Positions 61,649 to 64,000 of a stretch of DNA of 64,000 nt are shown one piece after another (positions within the stretch are counted from its first letter, which is position 1; each line of letters begins with the position of its first letter). The position numbers and the translations under genes were made by a program. The stretch is from Streptomyces sp. NBC_00091. Its GTDB lineage: Bacteria; Actinomycetota; Actinomycetes; Streptomycetales; Streptomycetaceae. Location: the NCBI RefSeq assembly GCF_026343185.1, contig NZ_JAPEMA010000001.1:5270001-5334000 (forward strand). Reading direction: 5' to 3'. The notes under the pieces are model-generated. The model saw only the letters and a list, made by a program, of their open reading frames with translations. It was not told the DNA's origin and searched no databases.

Positions 61649-63070
61649 TCAGTGCCGGGGGTCGCGCCGGGTCCCGTACGGGGCCTGCGCGCGCGGGACT
61701 TCGTACGGCAGGCGGGAGACGACCGGGGTCGCGTCGAGGCGAGCCGTGATCACCAGGGTGCCCTCCTCGATCTGGTAGTCGAGGGGGAGGCCGAGGCCGC
61801 GCATCGCCGCGACCATGCCGGTGTTGGAGGCCTGGGTGACGGCGTACACGCTGTCGCACCCGGCCTCGACGGCCATGGAGATGAGGCGGCGCAGCAGCTG
61901 GGAGCCGATGCCGCGGCGCTGCCAGTCGTCCTCGATGAGCAGCGCCACCTCGGTCTCGTCGCCGTCCCACAGCAGGTGGCCGAGGGCGACGAGCTTGCCG
62001 GAGGCGGTGGTGGCGGCGAGGGTGCGGCCGAAGCGGGGGCTCAGCAGGTGGCCGAGGTAGCGGTCGGCGTCGGCGACCGGGCCGTGGTAGCGCAGGCCGA
62101 GGGTGCGCTCGCTGCAACGGTCGTGCATGGCGCGGGCGGCCTCGAGGTCGGAGCCGTCGGCCCGGCGCACGGTGATCTCGTTGCCCTCGGGCAGGGTCAG
62201 CACGTCCTGGCTCCGGGGGACACGGGGCCCGAGGCGGGCGTCGAGCTCGACCAGGGCCCGGGCGCGGGCGAACTCGGTCGGGGTGAAGGGCAGGTAGGGC
62301 CGCTCCACGGTGATCGCGCCGCCCGAGGGGTCGCGCAGGCGCATCACCGTGGACTCCAGGACCCCCTCGACGGGGGCGTCGGCGCCCGCGTTGGGGCGGC
62401 CCGAGAGGGTGGTGGCGGGGATCGACTGGATGGTGCAGCGGCCGAGCAGCTGGCGCAGCGCGAGCGGGAGTTCGGCGGCGTCCAGGGCGGTGCGGGTGGC
62501 CAGGCCCAGGACCCGGGTGGGAGTGTCCACCAGGTCGTGGGCGTCGGCGCGCTCGATCCAGGTGCTGCGGCCGCCGGCCTGGGCGACGGTCCGGGCCAGG
62601 CCGGCGGAGGGCAGCTCCCGCGGGGCGCGCAGCAGGAACTCGTCGACGGTGCCGCCCTCGGGGAGGGGGTGGGTCTGGAGGGTCAGGATGTCGACGCCGT
62701 CGCGGGCGAGCGCGGTGCACAGCGCGGCCAGGCTGCCGGGCTGGTCGCGTACGGTCGTCCGCATCCGCCAGAGCGCGCCGGTGGTCTGGGTGGTCGTCGC
62801 GGCCGGGGGCGGATCGGACGGGGCCGTGCTCACCGGGGGCGGCGCATGGCTGTGGCGGCGCGCCCACCAGGTGTGGAAGGCCGCCGTGACCAGCAGGGCG
62901 ACGGCCGAGGCGACCAGCAGCACCGGGCCGCCCGGGCCGTGCGCGACCAGATTGGCGATGCCGTCGGCGACCGCGACGGCGCAGAAGAGGGCGGCGAGTT
63001 CGACGAGGTCCCGGCGCCAGTGGTGGCGGTGGGGACGCGGGGCGTGGGAGGCAGGGCTACGGTCAGTCAT
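61649..63070 (-). CDS. Membrane-anchored ACT-GNAT acetyltransferase
   Basis: A 473-residue protein. Two hydrophobic segments near the N-terminus (VELAALFCAVAVADGIANLVA; GPVLLVASAVALLVTAAFHTWW), a linker, an ACT domain (about 112-180: TTVRDQPGSLAALCTALARDGVDILTLQTHPL), a middle region and a C-terminal GNAT domain (about 330-455: LPEGNEITVRRADGSDLEAARAMHD, then WQRRGIGSQLLRRLI). Amino-acid-regulated ACT-GNAT protein acetyltransferases are established in actinobacteria (Micromonospora, Streptomyces). The membrane helices here are an extra feature. Likely acetylates proteins in response to an amino acid; the effector is unknown. Confidence 0.85.
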   Translation of the reverse strand: MTDRSPASHAPRPHRHHWRRDLVELAALFCAVAVADGIANLVAHGPGGPVLLVASAVALLVTAAFHTWWARRHSHAPPPVSTAPSDPPPAATTTQTTGALWRMRTTVRDQPGSLAALCTALARDGVDILTLQTHPLPEGGTVDEFLLRAPRELPSAGLARTVAQAGGRSTWIERADAHDLVDTPTRVLGLATRTALDAAELPLALRQLLGRCTIQSIPATTLSGRPNAGADAPVEGVLESTVMRLRDPSGGAITVERPYLPFTPTEFARARALVELDARLGPRVPRSQDVLTLPEGNEITVRRADGSDLEAARAMHDRCSERTLGLRYHGPVADADRYLGHLLSPRFGRTLAATTASGKLVALGHLLWDGDETEVALLIEDDWQRRGIGSQLLRRLISMAVEAGCDSVYAVTQASNTGMVAAMRGLGLPLDYQIEEGTLVITARLDATPVVSRLPYEVPRAQAPYGTRRDPRH

Positions 63071-63176
63071 GCAGACCACTGTGGCGCAGGGGTGTTGCGT
63101 GATCACGAACGATCTGTGACCGACTGGTTAAGCGTCGATCTGGCCGGTTTCGCCGGTTTTTCCGGCAGATTTCCCC

Positions 63177-63200
63177 TGCCTGCCTGCCTGCCTGCCTGCC
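63177..63200 (+). repeat. TGCC tetranucleotide microsatellite
   Basis: Six consecutive TGCC units lie in the intergenic region before the GNAT gene and after the PhoD gene. The period of four makes it slippage-prone, but it is non-coding. Confidence 0.9.
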
Positions 63201-63285
63201 TTGCCCGTGGCCCGCCTGCTGCCCGCCTGAGGCCCGCCGGGTGGTCCGCCTGTGGTTCGCCGCCGGATTCCGCGCCGCCCCGTCG

Positions 63286-64000
63286 TCACCCCTGTCCGAC
63301 GCGGCCCGGCTGGAGGACCTTCGTGAAGAGTACGCCGCCTCCCTGCCGGCGCAGCCGGACGGTCAGCTCCCCGCTGCCGCCGTCGATCTCGACCTCCCCG
63401 TAGTACGGGGGGTTCTCGGCCGGGGACATGTTGGCCACCGGCGCCGACTGGACGTACTCCGTCCGCGGTCCGAAGGTCGCGTCGAGCCGGCCGGCCGGGA
63501 AACCGCCCGCGCCGATGGGCCCGGACACGAACTCCCAGAACGGCGCGAAGTCGGAGAAGGCCGCGCGCTCGGGGGCGTAGTGGTTGGCGGCGGTGTAGTG
63601 GACGTCGGCGGTGAGCCAGAGGGTGCCGGTGATGTGCTGGTGCTTGATGTGGCGCAGGAGTTCGGCGATCTGGAGCTCGCGTCCCAGCGGGGCCCCCGGG
63701 TCGCCCTGGGCCACTGCCTCGAAGTTCACGGCCCCGTCGGGGATGACGATGCCGAGCGGCATGTCGGCGGCGATGACCTTCCAGGTGGCCCGGGAGCGCG
63801 AGAGTTCCCGCTTCAGCCAGGCCAGTTGTTCGGCGCCGAGGATGCCGACCGGGTCCTCGGTCTGGCGGCCGGGCGAGTTGGCGTCGCGGTGGGTGCGCAT
63901 GTCCAGCACGAACACGTCGAGCAGCGGGCCGTGCCGCAGCACCCGGTACATCCGGCCCTCGGCACGCCCGCCCCGCAGGTCCGTGACCGGGAAGTACTCG
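63286..64000 (-). CDS. phoD: PhoD-family alkaline phosphatase, C-terminal part (cut by window end)
   Basis: The last 237 residues or so of a PhoD-like phosphodiesterase/phosphatase. LDVFVLDMRTHRDAN carries the RTHRD motif, GAEQLAWLKREL the following helix, WKVIAADMPLG and LWLTADVHYTAANHYAP the metal histidines, and GPIGAGGFPAG the end of the core. The frame stays open to the window edge, so the N-terminus, expected to include a Tat signal, is missing. In Streptomyces PhoD enzymes are secreted and controlled by PhoP under phosphate limitation; the promoter is not in view. Confidence 0.9.
   Translation of the reverse strand, partial: EYFPVTDLRGGRAEGRMYRVLRHGPLLDVFVLDMRTHRDANSPGRQTEDPVGILGAEQLAWLKRELSRSRATWKVIAADMPLGIVIPDGAVNFEAVAQGDPGAPLGRELQIAELLRHIKHQHITGTLWLTADVHYTAANHYAPERAAFSDFAPFWEFVSGPIGAGGFPAGRLDATFGPRTEYVQSAPVANMSPAENPPYYGEVEIDGGSGELTVRLRRQGGGVLFTKVLQPGRVGQG

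Noticed and set aside
15141..64000. Mobile elements, prophage or biosynthetic gene cluster
   Set aside because: No transposase, integrase, phage structural gene, PKS/NRPS or terpene synthase is seen; isolated enzymes such as PhzF and the haloperoxidase lack companions.

Overview
The window is chromosomal DNA of a high-GC actinomycete, almost certainly a Streptomyces. Evidence: the rRNA and 5S sequences, strong G/C bias at third codon positions, many GTG starts, GGAGG ribosome sites, and gene orders typical of the genus. No transposase, integrase, phage module, tRNA or CRISPR array is visible; this is conserved core and core-adjacent chromosome.

Layout. 1-1.3 kb: 3' end of an rRNA operon (23S end, 5S, terminator). 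1.4-15.2 kb: a conserved actinobacterial block. It holds a eukaryotic-type cardiolipin-synthase-like CDP-alcohol phosphatidyltransferase, a nucleotidyltransferase fused to a decayed phosphomannomutase domain, a coupled DUF881-Sbp-DUF881 trio, a GarA-like FHA protein, two MerR regulators flanking a DUF151 protein, DNA polymerase IV, a PRC-barrel protein, and gcvP behind a tandem glycine riboswitch. This parallels the mycobacterial pgsA2-garA-gcvB order, but gcvH is missing from its usual place. 15.2-30.2 kb: small hypotheticals, a GCS2 ligase, a CPBP membrane protein, PhzF, a PadR regulator, three EamA transporters with MocR and LysR regulators, flavin-binding proteins, a cysteine-less isochorismatase-like protein, and a HipA-like kinase coupled to DUF3037.

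30.3-46.1 kb: two SDR dehydrogenases, an orphan peptide-binding lipoprotein, uracil-DNA glycosylase, lipoproteins, an oxidoreductase, Lnt, UppP, a TVP38 protein, a previously uncalled repeat-containing small ORF upstream of a divergent tuf3-like EF-Tu, a patatin, a spermidine-synthase-like protein and an MFS exporter. 46.2-64 kb: a proline/glutamine-rich membrane protein, thioesterase, DedA, gamma carbonic anhydrase, a hexapeptide acyltransferase, a divergent EamA/XRE-cupin pair, CoA-binding protein, YigZ, a secreted vanadium-haloperoxidase-like enzyme, SbcCD, an Lrp/rhodanese divergent pair, a DUF885 peptidase, a membrane ACT-GNAT protein, and a PhoD phosphatase cut by the window end.

Themes. 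DNA repair (dinB, ung, sbcCD): dinB and ung share a 13-base promoter element that matches the mycobacterial RecA-independent (PafBC) damage promoter. Envelope lipid and lipoprotein work: cls, uppP, DedA, TVP38, lnt. Central nitrogen/carbon control: FHA/GarA, gcvP with riboswitch, ACT-GNAT. Several divergent regulator/target pairs have visible inverted repeats. The best candidates for undescribed biology are the HipA-like/DUF3037 pair, the small ORF ahead of tuf3, and the decayed mutase fusion.
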